Position numbers and translations under genes: made by a program. The notes beneath the pieces were generated by a model. It was not told the DNA's origin, made no database searches, and was given only the letters and a program-made list of their open reading frames with translations. From an uncultured Acetobacteraceae bacterium (lineage in GTDB: Bacteria; Pseudomonadota; Alphaproteobacteria; Acetobacterales; Acetobacteraceae): a stretch of DNA of 36,567 nucleotides. Positions 8,363 through 15,986 of the stretch are shown in pieces (position 1 is the stretch's first letter; every line of letters starts with the position of its first letter). The stretch is taken from contig CAIXDS010000360.1 of assembly GCA_903918195.1 (NCBI GenBank), forward strand, positions 1-36,567, given 5' to 3'.

Positions 8363-9526
8363 ATGGGTCTCATTCGCGAGAGCATCGTCACGCTGGAAGA
8401 CAGCCCGATCATCGATATCTGGCGGCTGATCCAAACCGTGCCGGACGTGATCGGCATGTGGGCCGGCGAGCCCGACGTGCCCACGCCGCCGTTCATCTGC
8501 GAAGCCGCCAGCAAGGCTCTGTTCGCCGGCCACACCTTCTATTCGGCCAATCGCGGCATCCCCGAACTGCGCCAGGCGCTGGTCGAGTATCACCAGCGCC
8601 TGTATGGCCTGGACATTCCCGAACAGCGCATCACCCATACGCAATCCGGCATGAATGCCGTGATGCTGGTGGCGCAGGCCATGGTGCAGCAGGGCGACAA
8701 CGTGGTCACCATCACCCCGTCCTGGCCGAACATCATGCGCGCCATGCAGATCAACGGGGCCAGCATCCGCGAGGCGCCGCTCATCCGCAGCGACGCAGGC
8801 TGGAGCCTCGACCTCGACCGCGTGTTCGAGCAGTGCGACGACCGCACGCGCGTCATCTACACCGCTTCCCCCGGCAACCCCACGGGGTGGATGATGCGCC
8901 GCGCGCAGGGCGAGGCGCTGCTGGAGTTCGCCCGCCGCCGCAACATCGCGCTGCTGTCCGATGAGGTGTACCACCGCATCGTCTATGACGGGAACGCGGC
9001 GTTCTCACTGCTGCAGATTGCCCAGCCGGACGACCCGGTCTTCGTGGTGAACAGCTTTTCAAAGTCCTGGGCCATGACGGGATGGCGGATGGGCTGGATG
9101 ATTTACCCCGACGGGCTGGCGCCGGTGATTGAAAAACTGATCCAGTTCAACACCTCGGGCGGTCAGGCCTTCCTGCAATATGGCGCCATCGCGGCGCTGC
9201 GGGACGGCGAGGAGTTCGTGTCGTTTTTTGTCGACCGCTGCCGCGAGGGTCACGAGTTCATGAACGAGCGGCTGGCCCGCATCCCGCGCATCCGCAACAT
9301 CCCGAACCACGGCAGTTTCTATGCGATGTTCGAGATCGATGGCGTCATGGACAGTTTTGCATTCTGCAAACGCGCGGTGACGGAAGCGCGGATCGGCATG
9401 GCCCCCGGCGCCGCCTTCGGCCGGGGGGCGGAGCGCATGGTGCGGCTGTGCTACGCCAAGGCGCCCGAATTGCTGCGCGTCGCCATGGACCGGCTGGAGA
9501 GTTTCGTCAGGGATTACAAGGAGTAA
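8363..9526 (+). CDS. Class I/II pyridoxal-phosphate aminotransferase
   Basis: A 387-residue fold-type I PLP aminotransferase of the aspartate aminotransferase superfamily. Visible features are the N-terminal GEPDVPTPPFI block, the YSANRGIPELRQAL segment, and ASPGNPTGWMM, which contains the substrate-carboxylate-binding Asn. LLSDEVYHRIVYDG follows, then the PLP lysine in NSFSKSWAMTGWRMGW, and a C-terminal VRLCYA segment with the carboxylate-binding Arg. It transfers amino groups between an amino acid and a 2-oxo acid in the cytoplasm; the specific substrate cannot be read from sequence. A GGGAG ribosome-binding site precedes the ATG. The gene is alone on this strand, facing the hydrolase gene tail to tail with a 12-bp gap. 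Confidence 0.92.
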   Translation: MGLIRESIVTLEDSPIIDIWRLIQTVPDVIGMWAGEPDVPTPPFICEAASKALFAGHTFYSANRGIPELRQALVEYHQRLYGLDIPEQRITHTQSGMNAVMLVAQAMVQQGDNVVTITPSWPNIMRAMQINGASIREAPLIRSDAGWSLDLDRVFEQCDDRTRVIYTASPGNPTGWMMRRAQGEALLEFARRRNIALLSDEVYHRIVYDGNAAFSLLQIAQPDDPVFVVNSFSKSWAMTGWRMGWMIYPDGLAPVIEKLIQFNTSGGQAFLQYGAIAALRDGEEFVSFFVDRCREGHEFMNERLARIPRIRNIPNHGSFYAMFEIDGVMDSFAFCKRAVTEARIGMAPGAAFGRGAERMVRLCYAKAPELLRVAMDRLESFVRDYKE

Positions 9527-9538
9527 CGGCAGGGCAAT

Positions 9539-10372
9539 TCAGCCGCCGTCCAGGAACCCGCCGACCGCCTCGATCTGCGCCGGCACGTTCAGCGCCGGCG
9601 CATGCCCGCAGCCCGCGAACTCGACCACCCGCGCATGCGGTCCCCGGCTGGTCATCGCCCTGGCGACATCGGGCAGCAGCAGGTCCGACTGCGCGCCGCG
9701 CAGCACCAGCACCGGCAGACGCAGCAAATCCCAGTGCTGCCACTGCTCGTAGTCGCGCGGGTGGACGAAAAGCTGGCGCACGATCGCCGGATCGTAATGC
9801 GGCGTGACGTTGCCGTTCTGGCGTCGCCGCACCGATGTCAGCGTCATCCGCCGCCACTGCGCGTCGGTCAGGGCGCCGAACGGGGCATAAACCTGACGCA
9901 GATAGGCTTCGAGTTCAGACACCCGGGCGAACTGCGGCGGCGCGCCCACATAAGTGCGGATGCGCTCCGCCGCCGCGGCCGGCAGCGTCGGCCCGATATC
10001 GTTCACGACCAGCGAAACAATGCGGCTGTGCAGCGTGGTCGCGGCGGCGCGGATGCCGAGCGCCCCGCCCATCGAGGTGCCCACCCAGCGCACGCGCTCC
10101 AGCCCCAGCGTATCGACGAAGGCGCGGGCAATGCCGGCGTAGAAATCCAGGCAGTATTCGCTGTCCGGGTCCGGGCTCCATTCCGACAGGCCGCGGCCGA
10201 TCTGGTCCGGGCAGAACACGCGGTAACGGTCGGCGAGGGACGCGGCCAGATCGTCGAAGTCGCGGCAGGTGCGCGCCAGCCCGTGCCACAGGAGCACCGG
10301 CGGCGCGTCGGCCCGGCCCCATTCGGTGTAGTGGATCTCGCGACCGCGGCAGACCGCATAACCCGATTGCAT
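9539..10372 (-). CDS. Alpha/beta-fold hydrolase
   Basis: A 277-residue alpha/beta hydrolase. The oxyanion-hole segment is LLWHGLART. The nucleophile elbow is GTSMGG, with Ser as nucleophile. A likely acid is Asp in RGAQSDLLLP, and the catalytic His lies in GCGHAPALN near the C-terminus. A cap region rich in Arg and Trp lies between. There is no signal peptide, so it is probably cytoplasmic; the ester or other substrate is unknown. Its ATG overlaps the mobA stop as TGATG, so the two are translationally coupled. A role in cofactor metabolism is not implied by this coupling alone. Confidence 0.88.
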   Translation of the reverse strand: MQSGYAVCRGREIHYTEWGRADAPPVLLWHGLARTCRDFDDLAASLADRYRVFCPDQIGRGLSEWSPDPDSEYCLDFYAGIARAFVDTLGLERVRWVGTSMGGALGIRAAATTLHSRIVSLVVNDIGPTLPAAAAERIRTYVGAPPQFARVSELEAYLRQVYAPFGALTDAQWRRMTLTSVRRRQNGNVTPHYDPAIVRQLFVHPRDYEQWQHWDLLRLPVLVLRGAQSDLLLPDVARAMTSRGPHARVVEFAGCGHAPALNVPAQIEAVGGFLDGG

Positions 10373-10995
10373 CAGACGCTCCCCTGCAGGCCCGCGAGCA
10401 GCCGCTCCGCCGCTTGCAGCTCGTCGGGACTGTTGACGTTGAAGAAGGGATCATAACCCGTTTCGTCAAACCCTGCCGAAGCGACGCCGTGCGTCGCGGT
10501 CCAGCGGTCGATCTTGCGCATCCCTGCCAGCAGTGACGCTTCCAGCGCGTCGGCCAGGGCGGCCGGCCAGAGGGCCACCACCGGGTGGGTGCGGCCGCCA
10601 CTGGCGGCGCAGACGATTGGCACGCCTGCTGCGCGGCGCGCTGCGTCCAGCCGCGCGACCAGATCCAAAGGCAGGAAGGGGGTGTCGGCCGGCACCGACA
10701 GGACGTCCGCGACCCCCAGCGCCTGCGCCCAGCGCATCCCTGCCAGCACGCCGGCCAGCGGGCCGGGATTGTCGGGCAGCGTGTCGGGCAGCACGGGCAG
10801 CCCCCAGGCGGCGAAACGGGCCGGGTCGCCATTGGCGTTCAGCGCCATCGCCCGCACCTGCGGGCGGATGCGGTCGAGCACATGCTCGAGCAGTGGTCGC
10901 CCGCCGAGCAGACGCAAGGGCTTGTCCCCGCCGCCCATCCGCCGCGCCAGCCCGCCGGCGAGCAGCACCGCGACCGGCCGATGCTCCGACTCCAT
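10372..10995 (-). CDS. mobA: Molybdenum cofactor guanylyltransferase MobA
   Basis: A 207-residue MobA protein. It transfers GMP from GTP to molybdopterin-Mo, making the bis-MGD cofactor for DMSO-reductase-family enzymes. The N-terminal nucleotide-binding motif is LLAGGLARRMGGGDKPL. It is followed by an ALNANGD block, the DNPGPLAGVLAGM loop, the metal-binding SVPADTPFLP, and FFNVNSPDEL near the C-terminus, all in the family order. The length is typical (about 195-210 aa). A GAGGAG ribosome-binding site precedes the ATG. It is divergent from the TRAP operon across a 105-bp gap and coupled to the hydrolase gene downstream. Confidence 0.93.
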   Translation of the reverse strand: MESEHRPVAVLLAGGLARRMGGGDKPLRLLGGRPLLEHVLDRIRPQVRAMALNANGDPARFAAWGLPVLPDTLPDNPGPLAGVLAGMRWAQALGVADVLSVPADTPFLPLDLVARLDAARRAAGVPIVCAASGGRTHPVVALWPAALADALEASLLAGMRKIDRWTATHGVASAGFDETGYDPFFNVNSPDELQAAERLLAGLQGSV

Positions 10996-11100
10996 GGCAT
11001 CTGTCTCCTCACAAACCAGATTGCATCACCGGCGGGGATGGCGGATACCCCCGGCGGACGCGCGACCGTTGTGGAAACGCACCGTACGGGAGGATCGAAC
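10996..11100. promoter_or_regulatory. Divergent promoter region between mobA and the TRAP operon
   Basis: This 105-bp gap must carry the promoters for both mobA (leftward) and dctP (rightward), since no other gene precedes either. A GGGAGGAT ribosome-binding site for dctP is clear at its right edge, near 11088-11095. I do not see confident -35/-10 hexamers or an operator. The assignment rests on gene layout. Confidence 0.35.
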
Positions 11101-12111
11101 GTGATCAGACTTCCCCGCCGCACCCTGCTCGCCGCCGGCGCGGCGCTGCCGCTGGTCGCCATCCGCACCCGCCCGGCCGGTGCCGCCGAGTTCACCTACA
11201 AATATGCCAACAACCTGCCCGCCACGCACCCGCTGAACCTGCGCGCGGTCGAGGCGGCCGCACGCATCAAGGACGCCACCGGCGGGCGCGTCGAGATCAA
11301 TGTCTTCCCCAGCAACCAGCTCGGCTCGGACACCGACACGCTGAGCCAGTTGCGCAACGGCGCGGTGGAGTTCTTCACCCTGTCCGGGATTCTGCTGTCC
11401 ACCCTGGTCCCCGTCGCCTCCATCAACGGCGTCGGCTTTGCCTTCAAGGACTACACCCAGGTCTGGAGCGCCATGGACGGCAAGCTCGGCGCCTATGTCC
11501 GCGGCGAGATCGACAAGCGCGGCCTGGTGGCATTCGAGAAGATCTGGGACAATGGCTACCGCCAGATCACCAGTTCCGCCAAGCCAATCCGCGTCCCCGA
11601 GGACCTCAACGGGTTCAAGATCCGGGTACCGGTGGCGCCGCTCTGGACCAGCCTGTTCAAGGCGTTCGGCGCCTCGCCGATCAGCATCAACTTCAGCGAG
11701 ACCTACTCCGCCCTGCAGACCCACCTGGCCGACGGGCAGGAGAACCCGCTGGCGGTGATCGACACGGCGAAGCTGTACGAGGTGCAGAAATACCTCTCCG
11801 TTACAAACCACATGTGGGACGGGTTCTGGTTCCTGGCCAACCGCCGCGCGCTGGAGGCCCTGCCCGCGGATGCGCAGGCGATCGTGCGCCGCGAGTTCAA
11901 CCGCTCGGCGCTGGAGCAGCGGCAGGATGTGGCGAAGCTGAACGCCACCCTGGAAGGCACGCTGAAGCAGAAGGGCCTGACATTCATCGCCACCGACCCC
12001 GCCGCCTTCCGCGCCACGTTGAAAAAAGCCGGGTTCTATGCGGAGTGGCAGCAGAAATACGGCGCCGAAGCCTGGAGCGCTTTGGAAGGCGCGGTCGGCA
12101 GCCTGACCTGA
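11101..12111 (+). CDS. TRAP transporter substrate-binding protein, DctP family
   Basis: A 336-residue DctP-type periplasmic binding protein that captures an organic acid-like solute and delivers it to the TRAP permease. The start is the GTG at 11101, with GGAGG 8 bases upstream; longer in-frame extensions overlap mobA. The N-terminus PRRTLLAAGAALPLVA is a twin-arginine-like export signal ending at PAGAAEF. Mature-part features are KYANNLPATHPLN, the family block NGFKIRVP that usually carries the carboxylate-binding Arg, and GQENPLAVI in the C-terminal lobe. The stop overlaps the next start (TGATG). The ligand cannot be deduced. Confidence 0.92.
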   Translation: MIRLPRRTLLAAGAALPLVAIRTRPAGAAEFTYKYANNLPATHPLNLRAVEAAARIKDATGGRVEINVFPSNQLGSDTDTLSQLRNGAVEFFTLSGILLSTLVPVASINGVGFAFKDYTQVWSAMDGKLGAYVRGEIDKRGLVAFEKIWDNGYRQITSSAKPIRVPEDLNGFKIRVPVAPLWTSLFKAFGASPISINFSETYSALQTHLADGQENPLAVIDTAKLYEVQKYLSVTNHMWDGFWFLANRRALEALPADAQAIVRREFNRSALEQRQDVAKLNATLEGTLKQKGLTFIATDPAAFRATLKKAGFYAEWQQKYGAEAWSALEGAVGSLT

Positions 12112-13985
12112 TGCCGCACGCCGAGGCCGCAACCCCGGCCCGCGGACTCGGCAGCACCCTCGAGACCGTGTTGCGCCGTGCCGTGGAAATTCCCACGGCG
12201 GCGCTGGTGCTGGCGGAGATCGGCGTCCTGCTGGCCGGCGTGGTCAGCCGCTTCGTCTTGCAGCACCCGTTTGTCTGGACCGACGAGCTGGCGTCCATCC
12301 TGTTTCTGTGGCTGGCCATGTTCGGCGCGGTGGTGGCGCTGCAACGCGGCCAGCACATGCGGCTGACCGCCCTGGTGGCCGCGATGTCGCCGTCATGGCA
12401 GGCGCGCATGCAGGTGCTGGCGGTGGCCGTTCCCGCCCTGTTTCTGCTGCTCGTGCTGCCCTGGGCACGCGACTATGCCGAGGACGAGTGGTTCATCGAG
12501 ACCCCGTCGCTCGGTCTTTCCAATATCGTGCGCGCCGGCGCCATTCCGGTGGGCTGTGCGCTGATGCTGTTGACCTGCGCCATCCGCCTGGCGCGGTGCC
12601 GGTTGGCCGACCTGCTGTCCGTCGGCGCGGCGCTGGCGCTGGTGGCCGCCGGGCTTTGGCTCGGCGCGCCGGCGTTGCGGGCCATCGGCAACTGGAATCT
12701 GGTGTTCTTTTTCGTCGTCCTGCTGGCCAGCGCGGTGCTGCTCGGCGTGCCGATCGGCTTTGCCTTCGGGTCGGCCACGCTCGCCTTCCTGATCTGCGCC
12801 ACCCACGTGCCGCTCACCATCATCGTCTCGCGCATGGACGAGGGCATGAGCAGCCTGGTGCTGCTGGCGGTGCCGCTGTTCGTCTTCCTCGGCCTGTTGA
12901 TCGAAATGACCGGCATGGCCCGCGCCATGGTGGCCTTCCTGGCCGCCCTGCTCGGCCATGTGCGGGGCGGGCTGTACTACGTGCTGCTCGGCGCCATCTA
13001 TCTGGTGTCCGGCATTTCGGGCTCGAAGGCCGCCGACATGGCGGCGGTGGCGCCGGTGCTGTTCCCCGAAATGCAGCGCCGCGGCAGTCCCGACGGCGAA
13101 CTGATCGCCATTCTCTCCGCCTCCGGCGCGATGAGCGAGACCATTCCGCCCAGCCTGGTGCTGATTACCATCGGCTCGGTGACCGGGGTTTCCATCGCCG
13201 CCCTGTTCACCGGCGGCCTGCTGCCCGGTCTGGTGCTGGCGTTGGCGCTCGGGCTGGTGGCATGGCGGCGCTCGCGCGGGGAGACGACAGGCGCCCGCGC
13301 GCCGGCCCGCGAGGTGTTCCTCACCCTGGCGATCGCCTTGCCCGCGCTGCTGCTGCCCTTCCTCATCCGTGCCGCGGTGATGCAAGGGGTCGCCACCGCC
13401 ACCGAGGTTTCCACCATCGGCATCGCCTATTCCGTCGCCGCCGGGCTGCTGGGCCTCGCGCTGTCCGCCGGCTTCGGGGTGCGGTTTTATACCTTCGACT
13501 GGAAGCGCATCCCGCCGATGCTGCTGGAGACGGCGTCGCTGTCCGGCGCCATCCTGCTGATCATCGGCACCGCGACCTCCATGGCCTGGGCGCTGACGCA
13601 GTCCGGCTTCTCGCGCCAGTTGGCGGCGGCGATGGCCAGCATGCCTGGTGGTTGGTTCGGCTATATGCTGGTGTCCATCGCCGCGTTCGTCGTGCTGGGC
13701 AGCGTGCTGGAAGGCATTCCCGCCATCGTGCTGTTCGGGCCGCTGCTGTTCCCCATCGCCCGCCAGCTCGGCATCCACGAGGTGCATTACGCCATGGTGG
13801 TAATCCTGGCGATGGGCATCGGCCTGTTCGCGCCGCCGCTGGGGGTGGGGTATTACGCCGCCTGCGCCATCGGGCGGGTGTCGCCGGATGCGGGAATGCG
13901 GCGGATTTGGCCGTATCTTGGGGCGCTGCTGGCGGGGTTGCTGGCGGTGGCGGCGGTGCCGTGGATTTCGATTGGGTTTCTGTGA
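12111..13985 (+). CDS. TRAP transporter fused small/large permease (DctQ-DctM)
   Basis: A 624-residue membrane protein. It joins a DctQ-like four-helix small subunit (about residues 20-190, with FVWTDELASILFLWLA and RGQHMRL) to a DctM-like large subunit that carries the ion-coupled transport path. DctM landmarks are GVPIGFAFGSA, LLAVPLFVFLGLLIE, GISGSKAADMAAVAPVLFPE, and ASGAMSETIPPSLVLI. The C-terminal part contains LEGIPAIVLFGPLLFPIA and GLFAPPLGVGYYAACA. Such fusions are a known TRAP variant. The start ATG overlaps the dctP stop by one base, so binding protein and permease are coupled. The product sits in the inner membrane. No regulator gene is adjacent. Confidence 0.92.
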   Translation: MPHAEAATPARGLGSTLETVLRRAVEIPTAALVLAEIGVLLAGVVSRFVLQHPFVWTDELASILFLWLAMFGAVVALQRGQHMRLTALVAAMSPSWQARMQVLAVAVPALFLLLVLPWARDYAEDEWFIETPSLGLSNIVRAGAIPVGCALMLLTCAIRLARCRLADLLSVGAALALVAAGLWLGAPALRAIGNWNLVFFFVVLLASAVLLGVPIGFAFGSATLAFLICATHVPLTIIVSRMDEGMSSLVLLAVPLFVFLGLLIEMTGMARAMVAFLAALLGHVRGGLYYVLLGAIYLVSGISGSKAADMAAVAPVLFPEMQRRGSPDGELIAILSASGAMSETIPPSLVLITIGSVTGVSIAALFTGGLLPGLVLALALGLVAWRRSRGETTGARAPAREVFLTLAIALPALLLPFLIRAAVMQGVATATEVSTIGIAYSVAAGLLGLALSAGFGVRFYTFDWKRIPPMLLETASLSGAILLIIGTATSMAWALTQSGFSRQLAAAMASMPGGWFGYMLVSIAAFVVLGSVLEGIPAIVLFGPLLFPIARQLGIHEVHYAMVVILAMGIGLFAPPLGVGYYAACAIGRVSPDAGMRRIWPYLGALLAGLLAVAAVPWISIGFL

Positions 13986-14072
13986 TACGAGCGGACGTGC
14001 TGGAGGGCTGTTTTGGCCGGGACCGGGCAGGCCGCTTCCGAACGCGAGAGCTTCAAAGCCGACGCTAATCCT

Positions 14073-14094
14073 GTAGGGTGGGCTTCAGCCCACC
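14073..14094 (+). repeat. REP hairpin, left copy flanking the RAYT gene
   Basis: A 22-bp REP unit: a 5' GTAG tetranucleotide, then a palindrome with GGTGGGC and GCCCACC arms around a 4-nt loop. Its exact reverse complement lies at 14749-14770 on the far side of the RAYT gene. GTAG followed by an imperfect hairpin is the form recognised by RAYT proteins in enterobacteria. The rest of the 13986-14206 gap shows no other feature. Confidence 0.8.
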
Positions 14095-14206
14095 AACGCA
14101 AACCTACCAAGCGTGCCCCAGAAAATGATGTCTCTTCCGCCCAAATTTTGGCAGCTCCGCTTGCGAGACCAATGTCTCCGTACGGGAAAGCGAGACTGTT
14201 GAGTCT

Positions 14207-14740
14207 ATGCCCCATTATCGCCGCAACCGGGTGGACGGTGGCTCCTATTTCTTCACAGTCAATCTACATGATCGGCGCTCCGGTTTGTTGGTTGCCGAGA
14301 TCGGCGTACTTCGTAACGCCGTTCGAGCCGCGCGGGCGCGTCATCCTTTTCACATAGATGCTTGGGTGGTGCTGCCGGACCACATGCATTGCTTATGGAC
14401 GTTGCCGCCTGGCGACCACGACTTCCCGGTTCGGTGGCAGACGATCAAGGCCATGTTCTCGCGATCCGTCCCACGGGCGGAAGACCGCCGCGCATCCTTG
14501 GTCCGCAAGCGCGAGGCCGGCATTTGGCAACGCCGGTATTGGGAGCACACGATCCGCGATGACCAGGATTACGCCGTTCACATGGACTACATCCATTTCA
14601 ATCCGGTCAAGCACAGGCTTGCCGCACATCCCGCCGACTGGCCGTTTTCGAGCTTCACCAAGTGTGTCACGCTCGGCATGTATCCGATCGATTGGGCGAT
14701 CGAGGGAGCAGAACTGGCTGACGCTGGCGAGCGGTTGTAA
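14207..14740 (+). CDS. REP-associated tyrosine transposase (RAYT, TnpA-REP; Y1_Tnp)
   Basis: A 177-residue single-domain Y1 transposase of the IS200/IS605-like superfamily. The metal-binding HUH motif is His59-Met60-His61 in LPDHMHCLW. The catalytic tyrosine is Tyr122 or Tyr128 within the conserved DYAVHMDYIHFNPVKH block (residues 121-136). RAYTs nick single-stranded REP sequences and are thought to spread or process them, without being classic insertion sequences. REP hairpins flank the gene on both sides in perfect inversion, the right one starting 9 nt after the stop. The ATG at 14207 opens MPHYRRNRVDGGSYFFTVNL, typical of the family, although its ribosome-binding site is weak. The gene is intact. 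Confidence 0.93.
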   Translation: MPHYRRNRVDGGSYFFTVNLHDRRSGLLVAEIGVLRNAVRAARARHPFHIDAWVVLPDHMHCLWTLPPGDHDFPVRWQTIKAMFSRSVPRAEDRRASLVRKREAGIWQRRYWEHTIRDDQDYAVHMDYIHFNPVKHRLAAHPADWPFSSFTKCVTLGMYPIDWAIEGAELADAGERL

Positions 14741-14748
14741 CATGCGAC

Positions 14749-14770
14749 GGTGGGCTGAAGCCCACCCTAC
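14749..14770 (-). repeat. REP hairpin, right copy flanking the RAYT gene
   Basis: This is the exact 22-bp reverse complement of the unit at 14073-14094. Its GTAG end lies on the outside, at 14767-14770. It begins 9 nt after the RAYT stop codon, so it may also act as a 3' stabiliser or terminator hairpin for that message. Together the two copies bracket a unit of about 700 bp. Confidence 0.8.
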
Positions 14771-14832
14771 TTGCTACGCTTGCTTGCTGCTTTAAGCCAT
14801 TGCAAGCGTCATTCATCCGTTAGGATAGAAAA

Positions 14833-15795
14833 GTGACAACGAACCCAATACATGACTTACATGCTTTCATGGCTCAAGTGAGCGATGAGATGGCATCCGA
14901 GTATGCTCGTATTTATGCAAGAGCCGCCGAAGATCCAGGCACCGCGGGCGATGAGGGAGAAGAAAACTGGGCTACACTTTTTAAAGAATGGCTTCCACCA
15001 ACTTATCATATTCAGACCAAAGGGCGACTCATAGGACATGATGGTTCAATTTCTCCGCAGGTCGATTTGCTTGTGCTGAAGCCATCTTATCCTCGAAAGC
15101 TTCAAGAAAAGAAGGTCTGGCTTGCTGCTGGGGTAGCCGCAGCGTTTGAGTGCAAGACCACGGTCACGGCTGGTCACGTGAAGGCAGCAGTAAACCGCTG
15201 CGTTCAATTCAAAAAACTTTACCAGCAACGCGCCGGCAGCCCGCAAAAAGAATTACGTTCCCCTCTTATTTTCGGCCTTCTTGCCCACTCGCACTCCTGG
15301 AAGGGGGAACGCTCTGACCCGCTGGGCAACATCGACAGCGCGCTAAAGAAAAGCGAGACCGCTGCTCCTCACCCGCGGTTTGAGTTGGACTTGGTCTGCG
15401 TGGCTGATCTTGCCACGTTTAATAGATCGTACATTACATCGTACGATGCCTCATGGAAATCTGATCAGCAGTCAAATCTCGAGGCTGCGTTTGGTGGCCC
15501 GCGCGGTCCGATGACTTCGATGATGAACAGCGCCTTGAACGCGGGCGGGCAGCCATCGGACTTTCGTCCAATTGGAGCTCTAATTGGGCTTCTGACACAA
15601 CGCCTTGCTTGGGAAGACCCGCACATCCGCGATATTGCCGACTATTTCCGATTGGCTAATCTGTGGGGGAACGGCCAAGGTCTCCTGCGCCCTTGGCCAT
15701 TGTCGGTCTACTCTGACGAAGTAAGAAAACAAATTGAAGGCGGTCGAAGGACCAACGGTGTTAGCTGGGATGAGTGGTCGGTTGGCGAGATGTAG
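14833..15795 (+). CDS. DUF6602-like protein with a PD-(D/E)xK nuclease-like core
   Basis: A 320-residue protein that resembles the DUF6602 family, which has no assigned function. The N-terminal half fits a restriction-endonuclease fold: Glu44 in GEENWATLFKEWLP, Asp78 in QVDLLVL, and Glu106-x-Lys108 in AAFECKTT. The order and spacing match E...D...ExK active sites. The C-terminal half is helical, with IGALIGLLTQRLAW and DYFRLANLWG. It has no signal peptide or membrane segment. Start is GTG at 14833, with a weak ribosome-binding site. The gene stands alone, lower in GC than its neighbours and with lysine- and AAA/TTT-rich stretches, between a RAYT unit and a BIME-like repeat. This suggests acquired DNA. 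A DNA-cleaving defence role is plausible but unproven. Confidence 0.65.
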   Translation: MTTNPIHDLHAFMAQVSDEMASEYARIYARAAEDPGTAGDEGEENWATLFKEWLPPTYHIQTKGRLIGHDGSISPQVDLLVLKPSYPRKLQEKKVWLAAGVAAAFECKTTVTAGHVKAAVNRCVQFKKLYQQRAGSPQKELRSPLIFGLLAHSHSWKGERSDPLGNIDSALKKSETAAPHPRFELDLVCVADLATFNRSYITSYDASWKSDQQSNLEAAFGGPRGPMTSMMNSALNAGGQPSDFRPIGALIGLLTQRLAWEDPHIRDIADYFRLANLWGNGQGLLRPWPLSVYSDEVRKQIEGGRRTNGVSWDEWSVGEM

Positions 15796-15807
15796 ATGCA
15801 GCAAGAC

Positions 15808-15922
15808 GTAGGGCGGGAAAGCGAAGCGCATCCCGCCTCTTGCGTGCTGGTGCGTTTCCTCCGCCGACGCCAACCGAACCGCCAGTTGCGACGGCGGGAT
15901 GCGCTACGCTTTCCCGCCCTAC
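15808..15922. repeat. BIME-like pair of inverted REP units, second REP type
   Basis: Two 30-bp units, at 15808-15837 and 15893-15922, are reverse complements with one mismatch. Each is itself hairpin-forming, with GGCGGGA-type arms, and each has GTAG at its outer end. A 55-bp spacer separates them. They share the GTAGGGYGGG start with the 22-bp REPs around the RAYT gene, but the hairpin sequence differs. The repeat fills most of the gap between the convergent DUF6602-like and enoyl-CoA hydratase genes, where it could act as a bidirectional terminator or mRNA stabiliser. Confidence 0.75.
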
Positions 15923-15986
15923 ATCGCGCGCAATGTTTACTTGCCATCCAAGGCGGCGATTGCACCGGAAAGCCGGCACAACCCAA

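Noticed and set aside
10533..12110. Long in-frame extension upstream of the TRAP permease fusion (1150-aa frame)
   Set aside because: The region is already the dctP and mobA genes in other frames, and the extra peptide has no membrane or family features. The ATG at 12111, overlapping the dctP stop, explains the permease.
15808..15922. CRISPR-like array
   Set aside because: Only two repeat units, in inverted rather than direct orientation, with a single spacer and no cas genes. It fits a REP/BIME structure.
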